A DNA stretch of 64,000 nucleotides from Patiria pectinifera (Eukaryota > Echinodermata > Asteroidea > Valvatida > Asterinidae), in the NCBI GenBank assembly GCA_029964075.1, contig CM057149.1, positions 39,990,462 to 40,054,461 of the forward strand. Reading direction: 5' to 3'. Below the pieces are notes generated by a model. The model was not told the origin of the DNA. It was given only the letters and a program-made list of their open reading frames with translations, and ran no database searches. Positions within the stretch are counted from its first letter, which is position 1; each line of letters starts with the position of its first letter. Shown here piece by piece: positions 8,632 to 19,200 of the stretch. A program made the translations under genes and the position numbers.

Positions 8632-10499
8632 AGCCCAAGTACTGTGACAGCTCTCCTTGTCTCAATGGAGCGACCTGTGAGGATATCGTCAACGGCTTTG
8701 TGTGTCACTGTCCCTCTGGTTTCTCTGGAGTTACCTGCTCTGAAAGTAAGTGCTTTAACAACTTAGCCCTAAGTATAGTCCGGAAAAGCAAGGACTCTTT
8801 TAAATGTTTTTAATAAGTACACTTTGCAAATACGATTAAAAAAAAAAAACGAAGTCAAATAGTTGTTATACATTTAAGAGGAGTATAAAGTTGCAAAAAG
8901 ATGTGTTCCTCAGACAAATTCTTTGCACGAACCCTTTAAGAAAGAGAGGTGTGCACCTACGGATTGAAGACGTCAGATATGATTTACGCTGAGCAATTGT
9001 TGGAATTTTATAGGAATACGGACATAGGCCTATAGGAAGTCTTAAAAGATGCTTAACAGAACCTGAAATATATTTGCCCATTAATGAAAATGAATGCCCG
9101 ATCAATATCTTAATCTTAGTGATGGTTCAGACGAGATTGAGCAAACAATATGATACTTTAATTTGAGAGAAGCGAAAATACGATAGAATGCTCCGAGAGT
9201 AAAGTGGAATGATTATTTTTTTTATTGTCGAATGACGATTTGCGTGATCTTTTAATTTCAATCTATGAGCCAGGCGTTGAATGAAAAGTTGGTGAAATTG
9301 GTTGGGAAACCAGTACCATTAAACGAATTTTGAAATATGCTCAACAAGTAGGTGAATATTGCTGTCAAAAGTGGGTCTCCTTCTTTTTGCACCACCCTGT
9401 ATGTGACGCGCATGTGCAATGTGTCCATAATAGAGTTCACTTCCGTACAACACTTGTCGCGAGTCCAGAATTTAAATTGGTCTGGGCTTCGTTTCAGCCA
9501 ACCCGTAGATTGATCCAGACTGGATTTGGAGTTTTCCCCTTGGGAAACCGGACCCTAAAATGCGCAGTGTTAGCGCCCTCTATCATCGCTGCGAGTCGAC
9601 TGCGATAAGGAGAGGCTGGTTGAGAAAAAAAAACCCCAAAGCCAATCTTGGACCATGACTGCTGACATGTTTGGATGGTTTGACTATATTGTTTTAATAA
9701 TATCTTTCTCTGGATTTTATTCTAGAAGAACGCACCATACCAGTGGTAGCCATAGCTGCAGGAGGCGGGGTAGCTACCTTTATTATATAGTCCTGTTGAT
9801 AATTGTGATCATCGCACTCAAAATGTAAGGTTCATTTGATTGAGATACATGGCGAACAATAACGTTGTCCGTTCATTTAGTTTCTTGCAGGGGATCGCCT
9901 TGTATTGGGCATGAGAAGTACTTTCCAATCCACATTGACAGCATGTTACTGGATTTCACAGCTTGCGAAGGACATGGGGAAAAAGCCAAGTTTATTAGTC
10001 GAATATGTGATGTTTTTAAATTGTAGATTGCAGTGTGATACTGATAACCATGTTTTTACCACTTTTGTTGTTGCTTACCCAGTTGCTAAATTTTTCAATG
10101 CAGTTTCTTTTCGCTTCGTAGTGGGTCTTGGTCTTGTAATAATTTGTTGTATTATGAATTTGGGAAAATAATTGTCTTTGTGCTGTACATAAAATTGTCG
10201 ACAACATTGTTTGGACATGAGTTAATTAAATCAACGAAAATCACCTCTATTTTTAGACTCACTTCACATGTGGTTTTTATTGGGACACACACAGGAAGAA
10301 GAAGCGGAATGACCAGGAAAGGGTAGTGAACGTTCCGCCCATAGCTTACAACATGCCTCCACCAGCGTATCAAGTTGCAGATTACCTGCAGCCTGGCGTC
10401 GAAGCCAGTGCTTCGGGAAACAACAATCCAGGCTATATGGCTGATGGCGCCGTCAACATTCATATGAAACAACCAATAATAAATCAAAGCGATCTATGA
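8632..10499 (+). CDS. Last three exons of an EGF-domain transmembrane protein
   Basis: Exon 8632-8745 (phase 1-1, 38 codons) encodes one complete six-cysteine EGF module ([28 protein letters not shown]), bounded by AG and GTAAGT. Exon 9726-9824 encodes a transmembrane segment ([16 protein letters not shown], then [10 protein letters not shown]) ending at a GTAAGG donor. Exon 10295-10499 encodes a basic stop-transfer KKKR and a 67-residue cytoplasmic tail with [13 protein letters not shown], a WW-domain-type PPxY pattern, then TGA. Phases agree across introns except inside the membrane exon, where the frame must shift by one near 9779-9790: the exon is 99 nt but phases 1 and 2 need 3n+1. It is either a sequencing indel or a pseudogene. 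Upstream EGF exons are not visible. The protein class resembles Notch-ligand/EGF receptors of invertebrates; the exact family is unknown. Confidence 0.6.
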
Positions 10500-10587
10500 A
10501 GTAGTACTGAATTGAGCCGTCTGTCTGAACAGGCCCATTTGAAATTGCTATCCCAGCAAATTTAAGGCTCTCAGTTTTAGCCACTGA

Positions 10588-11134
10588 CAGTAGGTCTACA
10601 CGAACGTACGGGTGAACATTAACCAAGTTTTGCTTTTATTCCCATTTGTAAATCACATTCGTATAAAGGCTGCACATCACGATAAATAAAAGTGTGCATA
10701 TAGTGACTCGGGCAAACGAGAAAAAAGGCCGGAAGCGACCATGCATATAGACCCTTCTTTCCCTTTTATTTTAAACAATATTAGGGGGAAAAAGACACTT
10801 AACAAAATTATATGCCTACACATTACCTGTTCAAGCATATACCTTTCAGAACAGTAAAAAAAACAACTTCTGAAGTATACTTTTAATATGCATATCATTT
10901 TTAATTATATGCATTACTTTGGCACTTGGAGTATGGCTTTTGGAGTATCTCAAACATAGTCAGTGTTTATGTTAGAGATTTGCATACACGACCAAAGGGC
11001 ACACGGTTGTGCCCCATATGGCACATCTACTCGGGTAATCTGGCTATTCAAACTTGAACGGTTCATTCGCTCGCCGCCTATTCTTTACGCATCCTGCGTT
11101 TCAGACCCGACGACTTCGAATGGGTTGCAAAGAC
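10588..11134 (+). pseudogene. Dead MGST1 promoter/exon-1 remnant (copy 0)
   Basis: About 470 bp are nearly identical to the sequence upstream of the MGST1 copy A exon 1 (compare 15695-16210), including the GTATAAAGGCTGCACATCAC segment. The exon itself is gutted: ACGCATCCTG is joined directly to CGTTTCAGACCCGACGACTT, so the ATG and most of exon 1 are missing (about 135 bp deleted). The GTAAGC donor is replaced by AAGACT. No exons 2 or 3 follow. It is a third, non-functional copy of the duplicated locus. Confidence 0.75.
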
Positions 11135-11197
11135 TTTCACGCAAGACGGCCACAGTTTATTGTTATTTTCTTACACAACAGTCTGGGGTTATCAATG

Positions 11198-12209
11198 TTT
11201 AGGCTGGACACATTGTCCGCATGGATGAAAGTCGCCTGCCAAAACAGCTGCTGTACAGCGAACTCTGTCACGGCAAGCGTTCGGTTGGAGGGCAGAAGAA
11301 AAGGTTCAAAGACTCACTCAAGTCAAGCCTCAAAGCTTTGAATTTCAACGTAAAGCCCCTGTCACACCTTTGCTTATCCTAATTCCTTGTGAGTTCCTTA
11401 TCAAAAATTTTCAATACGCAGCCGTACGCTCAATTAACGTCGAAATGTTTTGATCACTTTGACTCATGTGCGACGCACATCTAGCGTACAAGTACCGAAT
11501 TCAGCGCATCCATTGCGTATGAGATGCGTATGAGTTGCGTATGCAGTGCACAACATTATTTTTCGGGCTGCGAATATGCAGTGCGCATGCCGAGCGTATT
11601 CCGGACGCACCCGACTTATGCCGACCGCATGCTTGACGCACTTCGGAGCGTATTCCCGCCGCATTTCCGCCGCTCGCCGTTCAGCGTGCGTTGCATCTAC
11701 GCTGCAAGTACGCTATGTATACGTCCAATACAGGCGGCTAATATGCTGACGGGGTGCGTCACGAACACATAGCGTACTCGTAACGCACTCGACCGATGCG
11801 GGACCGATGCGCTGCGTATTTATAACTTATGACCTGCGTAACAGCGTACGCAGCGTAGTTGTATGCATGCCCAAAACTATCCAGCGTACTGGGCCGTACC
11901 ATGCATATATCTGCGTACATAAAATCTACACAAAACGAGAGATGCATATGAGGTGCGTATTGTGCGTACGAATGCGTATGAAAAAAATGTTAATGCGCAA
12001 CTCATAAGGAATTAGGATACGCAGAAGTGTGACAGGGCCCTAAGGAACTGGGAAGCCCTTGCCCTCGACCGTCCAACCTGGCGCAGCATGCTTACCAAGG
12101 GAGCGATTGCAGCTGAAACCAACCGCAGTGCAGCAGCGGAGCAGAAGCGGGCTATGCGGAAGGCTAGAGCGTCAGCCCCAACCAACACACACACGCTTAC
12201 ACAGGCATA
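11198..12209 (+). pseudogene. Non-LTR retrotransposon C-terminal fragment, split by a MITE
   Basis: The left part (11198-11350) encodes AGHIVRMDESRLPKQLLYSE and GGQKKRFKDSLKSSL. The right part (12041-12209) encodes NWEALALDRPTWRSMLTKGA and AAEQKRAMRKARAS, ending at a TAG. Together they form the familiar cysteine-poor tail (RxGHVxRM..RLPK...GxQKKRFKD...NWExxAxDRxxWR) of L1/RTE-type LINE ORFs. The coding sequence is continuous once the insertion at 11354-12040 is ignored. Confidence 0.75.
11354..12040. mobile_element. PIF/Harbinger-like MITE, TAA target duplication
   Basis: The 687 bp insert is flanked by TAA (11351-11353 and 12041-12043). Its ends are inverted repeats: AGCCCCTGTCACACCTTTGC on the left, and GGGCCCTGTCACACTTCTGC on the right read in reverse, extending through TATCCTAATTCCTTRTGAGTT. 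A 3-bp TAA/TTA duplication is diagnostic of PIF/Harbinger. The interior is packed with TGCGTA/TACGCA words (more than twenty), probably subterminal transposase sites. No coding sequence. It interrupts a LINE ORF, so the LINE provides the empty-site reading frame. Confidence 0.75.
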
Positions 12210-12424
12210 GAAGTGGGGTAGGCCTACTTCCTTTCTTCTCGTGTACTAAAATTTTGCAATGTCGCACACTAATGTCCAAATGCTCTTATTTTTAACCAGA
12301 ATTAATTTCCTGGGCTGAAATTAGGACTTAATATCCCTTTTCTAAAACTCTTCCATTTGCGACACATCAACCCACCGTTGGAAATTCCTAGTTTTTGAGT
12401 AAAATTCGTATATCTATTTCGTGA

Positions 12425-12545
12425 AAAAAACTTGTGGGGTACGCCCATGGGAGCCAAGTGTCCGGACAAAAAAAACTGTCTTCATTTCAGCATTGATTTG
12501 CTGATGAAACCCCCCCCCCTCAAAAATTCATGGATCCGCCCCTGC
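12425..12545. repeat. Fragment of the CAGGGGCGGATCCA repeat family
   Basis: The segment ends in ATGGATCCGCCCCTGCA, with GGGAGCCAAGTGTCCGG and a C-run before it. Related ends occur at 16983 and 59036, and the GTGTCCGG motif recurs at 19597, so this is a dispersed MITE family, here without a clear partner end. Confidence 0.45.
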
Positions 12546-13690
12546 ATTTTACCTATAACACTGAATTACCAACGGTATCAATGTTACGATGCGTATTATT
12601 TGCGTATTGAAATTATATTTTAGTCAGTTATATTTTATCTATTACACTGATTCATTAATTAACGGTATCAAGGTTATGATGTGTATATTTACGTATTGAA
12701 ATGACATTTTACTTAGTTATTGTTTTACCTATATAACACTGATTTACTAACGGTATCAATGTTACGATGCTTATATATTTGCGTATGGCAATTACATTTT
12801 ACTCAGTTATTATTTTATCTATAACACTGATTTACTAACGGTATCAATGTTACGATGCTTATATATTTGCGTATTATTTTATCTATTACACTGATTCATT
12901 AGTTAACGGTATCAAGGTTATGATGTGTGTATATTTGCGTATTGAAATTATATTTTACTCAGTTATTATTTTACCTACAGGGTGAGTCAAAAAAGAGGAA
13001 CCCAAACCCAAAGAAATTTATTCCATATTTAACAAAAAATATGTAGCACCAAAATAATTATGACTGGTAAGCCAATTTAATAAGCTACTTTTAGATGAAA
13101 AAAAAATACTTCAAGTGCTTAATCCGTTCAAATTATATCATGCACGAAACGGCCCTAAAATATGTTTCGTACAAATATGCGATTTCAAAAATTGTCGTAA
13201 CAATTGTCTTCAAACATCACCAGCAATAAAACCTCAGTTTAAAATATTCAACAAAAGTCCTTTTGAAGGTCCGTCTTAAAAAAGGGGGATTTTATAAATG
13301 CTATTGTTAACCAAGCAGGGTTGTTAATAAAGATATTATGTGCTATAGTTGTTGAAACAAGTATTCTGTGTTATTTTCTTTGTTGTTCTGAACAGAACAC
13401 ACAATAAAATTAGGTTTTTTTTGACGAAACTGATTTAAGGGTCATTTCCTTTAAATGGTGATATAATTTGAACAGATTGAGCAATTGAAGTAAATTTCCG
13501 AATATTTTATTAAATTGGCTTATGCATGCAGTCATAATTATTTTCGGTGGTCTTTTTTTAAAATATGAAATATATTTCTTTGGGTTTGGGTGCCGCTTTC
13601 TTTGACTCACCCTGTATGACCAATTTATTAACGGTGTCAATGTTATGCGTATACATTTGCAGTATATTTAGAGTTACATTATCAAAACGC
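12545..13690. repeat. Satellite of about 105-115 bp monomers, interrupted by a MITE
   Basis: At least five monomers share CTGATT(C/T)A.TA..AACGGTATCAA and TTTGCGTATTGAAATTA (12560-12977, and a last partial one at 13617-13680). Monomer length varies with internal deletions. The array resumes directly after the mariner-type insertion at 12978-13614. Confidence 0.7.
12978..13614. mobile_element. Mariner-type MITE with TA duplication
   Basis: The ends are inverted: CAGGGTGAGTCAAAAAAGAG on the left and CTTTGACTCACCCTG on the right, both followed inward by a (CCC)AAACCCAAAGAAATTTATT-like arm. TA lies on each side (12976-12977 and 13615-13616). It is 637 bp and non-coding. The ends belong to the same GGTGAGTCAAA class as the older element in segment S. 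Confidence 0.75.
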
Positions 13691-14219
13691 CTTCCAGAAG
13701 TTCCGTTAGATATTTCTGGTGCAGCGTAACTTCTTTAAAAATTAAAAACTTCCAAGCAAGTTAGTGGATGAATAAATATAAGCAGCTTTTTTGAAACGCA
13801 AACTGTGACTTGTTTTACAGACTACAATCATGTTACAGACCTCCTTATTTTGGATTGAGTGAAAATGTACACACCCCATCGATGGCTCATCGATTGACAG
13901 GTAAAATGACCCTGTCTCTAGGCCTATATAATAGCCTACCTCTCATTCTCGATTAGAATTCATGTGCAAAGGTGACACAGTTGCTGAGTTTCATTCGTTC
14001 TAGAGCTGGGCCAACAACTTTGCCCTAGTTTTGTAACGGCTAGTGTATTGACACGTCTTCGTGGTCTTGACTATACAAAAAAGTGTCCATGCGTGTAAAT
14101 AGTTATATTCACGTCGATCAGACTGTATTGTGCGCCACGGAAAACCAAGAATGAAAAAAAGTAGTAAGGCTGCTGCAAACTGCTTACTGACTGGATGGAC
14201 CTGAAATGTATAAATCTAA
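13691..14219. other. No feature recognised
   Basis: I see no coding exon, RNA or clear repeat boundary in this stretch. Confidence 0.4.
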
Positions 14220-14224
14220 AAATT

Positions 14225-15590
14225 AATGTGGCCTGACGTTGCGAACTTAGCAAGTTCTTCTTCAGAGGCTAAAACAGAAATGACAGAGGTACATACATTA
14301 ACATGGGGGTGCACACAAACATGCAGGGCTGAAAGAAGAAACACAAATGGAGGATTAGGTGGGAAAGGTGTGGAAAGATGCAGGGGAGGGTGGATGAGAG
14401 AACAAAGGAACAAAGGGAGATGGCAAACCACAAGGGGTCTGGTGTAAACAGGGGAGGGACCAGAAAGGGGAAGGATCAAAGGTCACAGGGAGTGGGAACG
14501 GACAAAAGAGTGTGAGAGTGATGATGATGGGGGGGGGGGACAGTATGGAGGTGGAAAGGGATGAAAGATGGGGGAAGATGGGTAAACACAAACAAGGAAG
14601 ACCAGGTGGATTATCTGTAACAGAAGACAATGGAGGAAGAAAAGGATTAGTCATTCCCAAGTTGGATGTTGAGACCATGTGGTTGAATAGTTCGAAGACG
14701 ATTCATCCACACTTTCTCTCTGCTGAGGCGAACTGAGTCCTTGCGATGGCCAAGAGATTCAATGCCCTGCAAAATCATATCAGCAATGGAGTGGTTAGGC
14801 AGGTTGAAGTGATGACCAACAGGGGTGTCTAGTTTCTTGGTGTTGACCGTTGACCGGTGGGCATAGAAACGCTTCTTGAGCGTATTCTTAGTCTCACCTA
14901 CATACTGCACTCCACAGACCCTGCAAGAAATGAGATATATGACATTAGAGGTGTTACAAGTGATGTTACCAATGGTTCTGTGGGTAGTGACAGAAGAGTG
15001 GCCAGAAAAGGAATCAGACTCCTGGATATGAATCTGGCAGACAACACATCTGGAACTGCACTTGAAAGTACCATGCTAGGTGGGAGGGGATGCATCTAAG
15101 GATGGGACTTCAGCTCGAACAATCAGGTCCCGTAGATTTCGAGGACGCCTGTAAGCCAATGTGGGGCAGTTGGGGATGGCGCGGGCAAGGCGATCTGAAG
15201 TATGGAGGATATGATGATTGTCATTAGTGATTTTGCGAAGGGGAGGGAGATTGGGGTGAAACGTGGTAACCAAGGGAATCATGGGTTTGGCCATGGCATC
15301 AGGGGCCTTTCCCGTGAGAGCTAGATTTCTGGGGATAGCTTTAGCTCTGGTAATGGCACGATGAACTTGGCGAGAGCTGTGACCCCTGGCCACCAAGTTG
15401 TTCCTCAGTATCTGTGTATGGCGGGAGAAATCGGAATCATTAGAACAAATTCTTCTGAGTCTGAGTGCCTGGCTAAACGCTATGCCAGTTTTGCAGTGCC
15501 TGGGGTGACAGCTGGAGGAGTGGAGGTACTGGTGTTATCAATGAATGAAACATTGTGATTGACATGACCTTTTCCGTTGCACATCCCAGA
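14225..15590 (-). pseudogene. Penelope-like retroelement, 3' part with GIY-YIG domain
   Basis: Read on the reverse strand, the order is ARAIPNCPTLAYRRPRNLRD, then a Cys cluster (FKCSSRCVVCQIHI), ITCNTSNVIYLISCRVCGVQ, then YVGETKNTLKKRFYAHRSTV and VGHHFNLPNHSIADM. YLIxC..C..QYVGET..LKxRFxxHR is the GIY-YIG-type endonuclease module that ends Penelope-like element ORFs, after the reverse-transcriptase domain (here only its C-terminal linker remains). Frames change near 15075 and in the upstream part, so it is dead. A Pro-rich 3' region runs to about 14225, ending in a hammerhead-like motif. Confidence 0.75.
14232..14270 (-). ncRNA. Degenerate hammerhead-like motif in the Penelope-like tail
   Basis: The reverse strand reads GCCT-CTGAAGA, then GAACTT-GCT-AAGTTC (perfect 6-bp stem II), then GCAAC-GTC-AGGC, with GCCT/AGGC able to pair. 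The hammerhead core is CUGANGA...GAAA...GUC; here GAAA is GCAA, which should abolish cleavage. Penelope-like elements are known to carry hammerhead motifs, so position and form agree. Confidence 0.45.
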
Positions 15591-15694
15591 GATCATATAG
15601 GAAGGTCTGATAACCTATAGTATCGATTCAAGTCTGTGTACATTTACAGTATGTGTTCACAGTGCAAGGGACGTTCACAGTCGCTAACATTGTC

Positions 15695-16247
15695 CTACAG
15701 TAGGTCTACACGAACGTACGGGTGAACATTAACCAACTTTTGCTTTTATTCCCATTTGTAAATCACATTCCTTCCTCCATGTTCGTATAAAGGCTGCACA
15801 TCACGATAAATAAAAGTGTGCATATATAGTGACTCGGGCAAACGAGAAAAAAGGCCGGAAGCGACCATGCATATAGACCCTTCTTTCCCTTTTATTTTAA
15901 ACAATCTGGGGGGGGGGAGGCACTTAACATATATGCCTTCACATTACCTGTTCAAAAATAACCTTTCATGCCGACAAGAAAAAAAATCTGAATTATATTT
16001 TAATTGGCATTTCATTTTTAGATATACGCATTACTTTGTGGCACTTAATGGCTTTCGTAGTATCTCAAACATAGTCAGTGTTTACGTTAGAGATTTGCAA
16101 ACACGACCAAAGGGCACACGGTTGTGCCCCATATAGCACATCTACTCGGGTAATCTGGCCACAAAGTTGAACAGTTCTGATTCGCTCGACGCCCATTATT
16201 TACGCATCCTGACTAGTACACCGTATGTGAGTGCATTTTCACCCGAC
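15695..16247 (+). promoter_or_regulatory. MGST1 copy A upstream region
   Basis: Shared with copy 0 (10588-11060). It contains GTATAAAGG (about 15785), a possible TATA box 460 bp before the ATG, and a run of conserved sequence through GGGCACACGGTTGTGCCCCA (an inverted repeat GGGCACA/TGTGCCC at 16110-16130). Conservation between a live and a dead copy reflects recent duplication rather than selection. Confidence 0.4.
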
Positions 16248-19200
16248 ATGGCTGCTTCCACACTATTGAGCTTCAGCGACAACCCCGTGTTTCGGCTGTA
16301 CGCCACCTATGCGTCCGCAGTCGTGCTAAAGATGACGTTCCTTGCGTTTCAGACCGGACGACTTCGAATGGGTCGCAAGGTAAGCCTACTGCAAAAAAAT
16401 GTCCAGTGTACATATGTGTGGAGAATCTTTTCATCTCTCAAGATTATTTGCCTTATATGCATTCCGTTCGTGTCCAACAATCCTACTGAAAATTTAAAGA
16501 AGACTGTTTCAAAACCCAACCTATTGAAGTTTCAGCTCAGTGGATATTACACTTTTTGAGGATACTGTAAAAAAAAAATACAAGCAAATGATGTTCTGAT
16601 CACGACAGACGATTTCGTAAATCGGACTCTTTATTTCCAAGTCAATTGATCGTTGGAAATCGCCTGCATCATTGTTTATTTCTTCTAAAATAATGACAGC
16701 AAGCCAAAAGAAGTAATTCACGGGGTGTTTAGTACGTGTATCAATGCAGGGTATTATATCTGATCAATGTAATCTTAATTGTGGGATCCCACAGGGATCT
16801 TGCTTGGGACCAGTGTTGGAGCAAAGGCTTTGACCCTCAAGGCCAAGGCCAAGGCTTTGACCCTCAAGCCTCGAGGCCAAGGCCAAGGCTTAACCCTCAA
16901 GGCCAAGGCCAAGGCCCTGTTTTATGAAATGACCACTGATATAGAACTAATTATAGTCACATGAGTGACACATCATCACGCAAGGGCGGATCCAGAACAC
17001 AATTTGGGGGGGGGGGCAAAGAAATTTTGGTCCCCCCCCCCAAAAAAAATGGCTTGGTCCAAAAATTACGGCTTGGGCTTCGGGGCCCGCTTTAAAAAGG
17101 GCCCCGAAAAAAATTTGGATTCGAGATGCTCTGTGGTGCGATTTGAGGCAATTTCTGACCATTTTAACCGATGTTTTTTTAGGAAAAGATGGTGGTGTAC
17201 TCATTGCCTGCCTTTATTACGACGTCAAATTAAAAAAAAATGGTTTCGTTTTTTTTTTTGGGGGGGGGGGGAGGCATGGCCCCTTTTGGCCCCCTGGACC
17301 GACCTTATCATCACAAATTACTCATTACGAAGAACAACATTTCTTTAATTGCAATCAACATGCTCGCATAGGCCTACACCGTTTTATGACTGCACTGTAC
17401 CTATTAAAGTATAAGTTCAGGTCTTTAATATGGTTTAACTAAACAAAATAATGATTTACTTCTATATTGACACACAATTCTCCCAAGTGTAACAAAAGGG
17501 GATCCAAGAAACTGATTTGGGAAATTTTTATTTGCTGGCCCAACATGGTCAGAAATATCAGCATTATCTAAAACAGATACATGCAAATCTTTAGCACTTA
17601 TCAGGGAGACATATACAACCAATCAGATCTATTCCATAGTTATATGCAATTAAAGTGATCATCTCATTAGCCCCACAAGTGTACGGAATATTTTTGCAGC
17701 AAATCTACTACAATGGTAACAAAATGTGATGCTACAAAAGTGGAAGTGTGCCCAATACACAAATCTATAGGGTGCTTCCCTCCTCCATGGTAATACGATT
17801 AAAATGGTAACAGCAAAATTTCGAACAGATTTATCTGGAAAATGCAAAAATCTATGGGCCTTGAAGAGCCTTGACTCAAAATTGCAAGGCCCTGAACCCT
17901 CAAGGCCAATTAAGGCTTTTGCCCTCAAGCCTCGAGGCCAAGGCCAATTAGGCCCTAAAATCCAGCCTTAAGGCAGCCTTAAGGCCAAGGCCCAGCATCA
18001 AGGCACTACATCACTGCTTGGGACCATTGCTTTTTACTTTTTATTCATCCAAATTGTTTGATGTAGTTAAACGTCCGATTTTCCTAATGTCCACTGCTAT
18101 GCAGATGATACGCAGTTGTATTTATCATTTAAGCCTTGTAGTTCCATTCATCAGGCACATGCTGCGACTGCCATGGAGAATTGTATCAAAGATCAAGTAC
18201 GGCAGTTGATGTTACAGGATAGACTCATGATAAATGATACAAAAACCGAGTTTATCATCATTGGTACTAGACAACAATTATCTACGCTAACACTTTCTGA
18301 CCTTACAGTAGGTGATGTCACAATATGTACGGAATTTGGGATCCTGGTTCGATTCTCATTTATGTATGGATCAGCATGTCACAAAAACGTGTTCTGTTGC
18401 GTTTTATCACATTCATAACATCAGGCGTATAAGTAAATACTTATCAAAGAATGCTTTGGTTGTCTTAGTTCACGCTTTTGTAACCAGCCGGCTTGACTAC
18501 TGCAATAGTTTATTTTATGGTCTTCCGAATACACAACTGGCCAAACTGCAAAGAGTCCAGAATGCAGCTGCCAGGCTTGTACATGGGGCATCACGCTTGA
18601 ACCACATAACACCATTACTTCATCATTTGCACTGGTTGCCAATTTGTTTTCGTATTCAATTTGAAATACTACTACTAACATACAAAGCTCTTCACGGCAT
18701 AGCACCTAACTATATTACTGATCTGTTAAGCATTAAAACTCATTTCCATTATTCATTGCGGACAAACAATGCACTACAGTTAGCATACCCACCAGGAAGA
18801 ATGCTGCACACATTGGGATGTACAGCTTTTTCCTCTGCAACACCTCATTTATGGAATCAACTGCCGCATGAAATTAAAATATCTCAGTCTCTTTCAATTT
18901 TTAAAACTAAACTAAAAACACACCTTTTTATGGCCGCTTTTAAATAACTCTGTTCTGATTTGTTGTATTGTATTTTTGTATTTTAATGGATATTTGTGTA
19001 TTTAAGCGTTTGTTTGTGTATTTTAATTTCCAATTGTAATTTTTAATTGTATCTAGGTAATTAGATTTTTACGACATTGTGTATGTATGTGTGTACTGCG
19101 CACTTGAACACTAAATGTGGAATCTGCGCAATATAAATTAATTATTATTATAATTATTATTATTACCAGTACGATCTGAAATCCAAATGTGTTTATGATA

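Noticed and set aside
14226-14678. Forward-strand ORFs in the 14.2-14.7 kb region
   Set aside because: Shadows of the Pro-rich 3' part of the reverse-strand Penelope-like element.
16779-16964. ORF with repeated KAKALTLK motifs
   Set aside because: Translation of AAGGCC repeats at the hAT end; not a gene.
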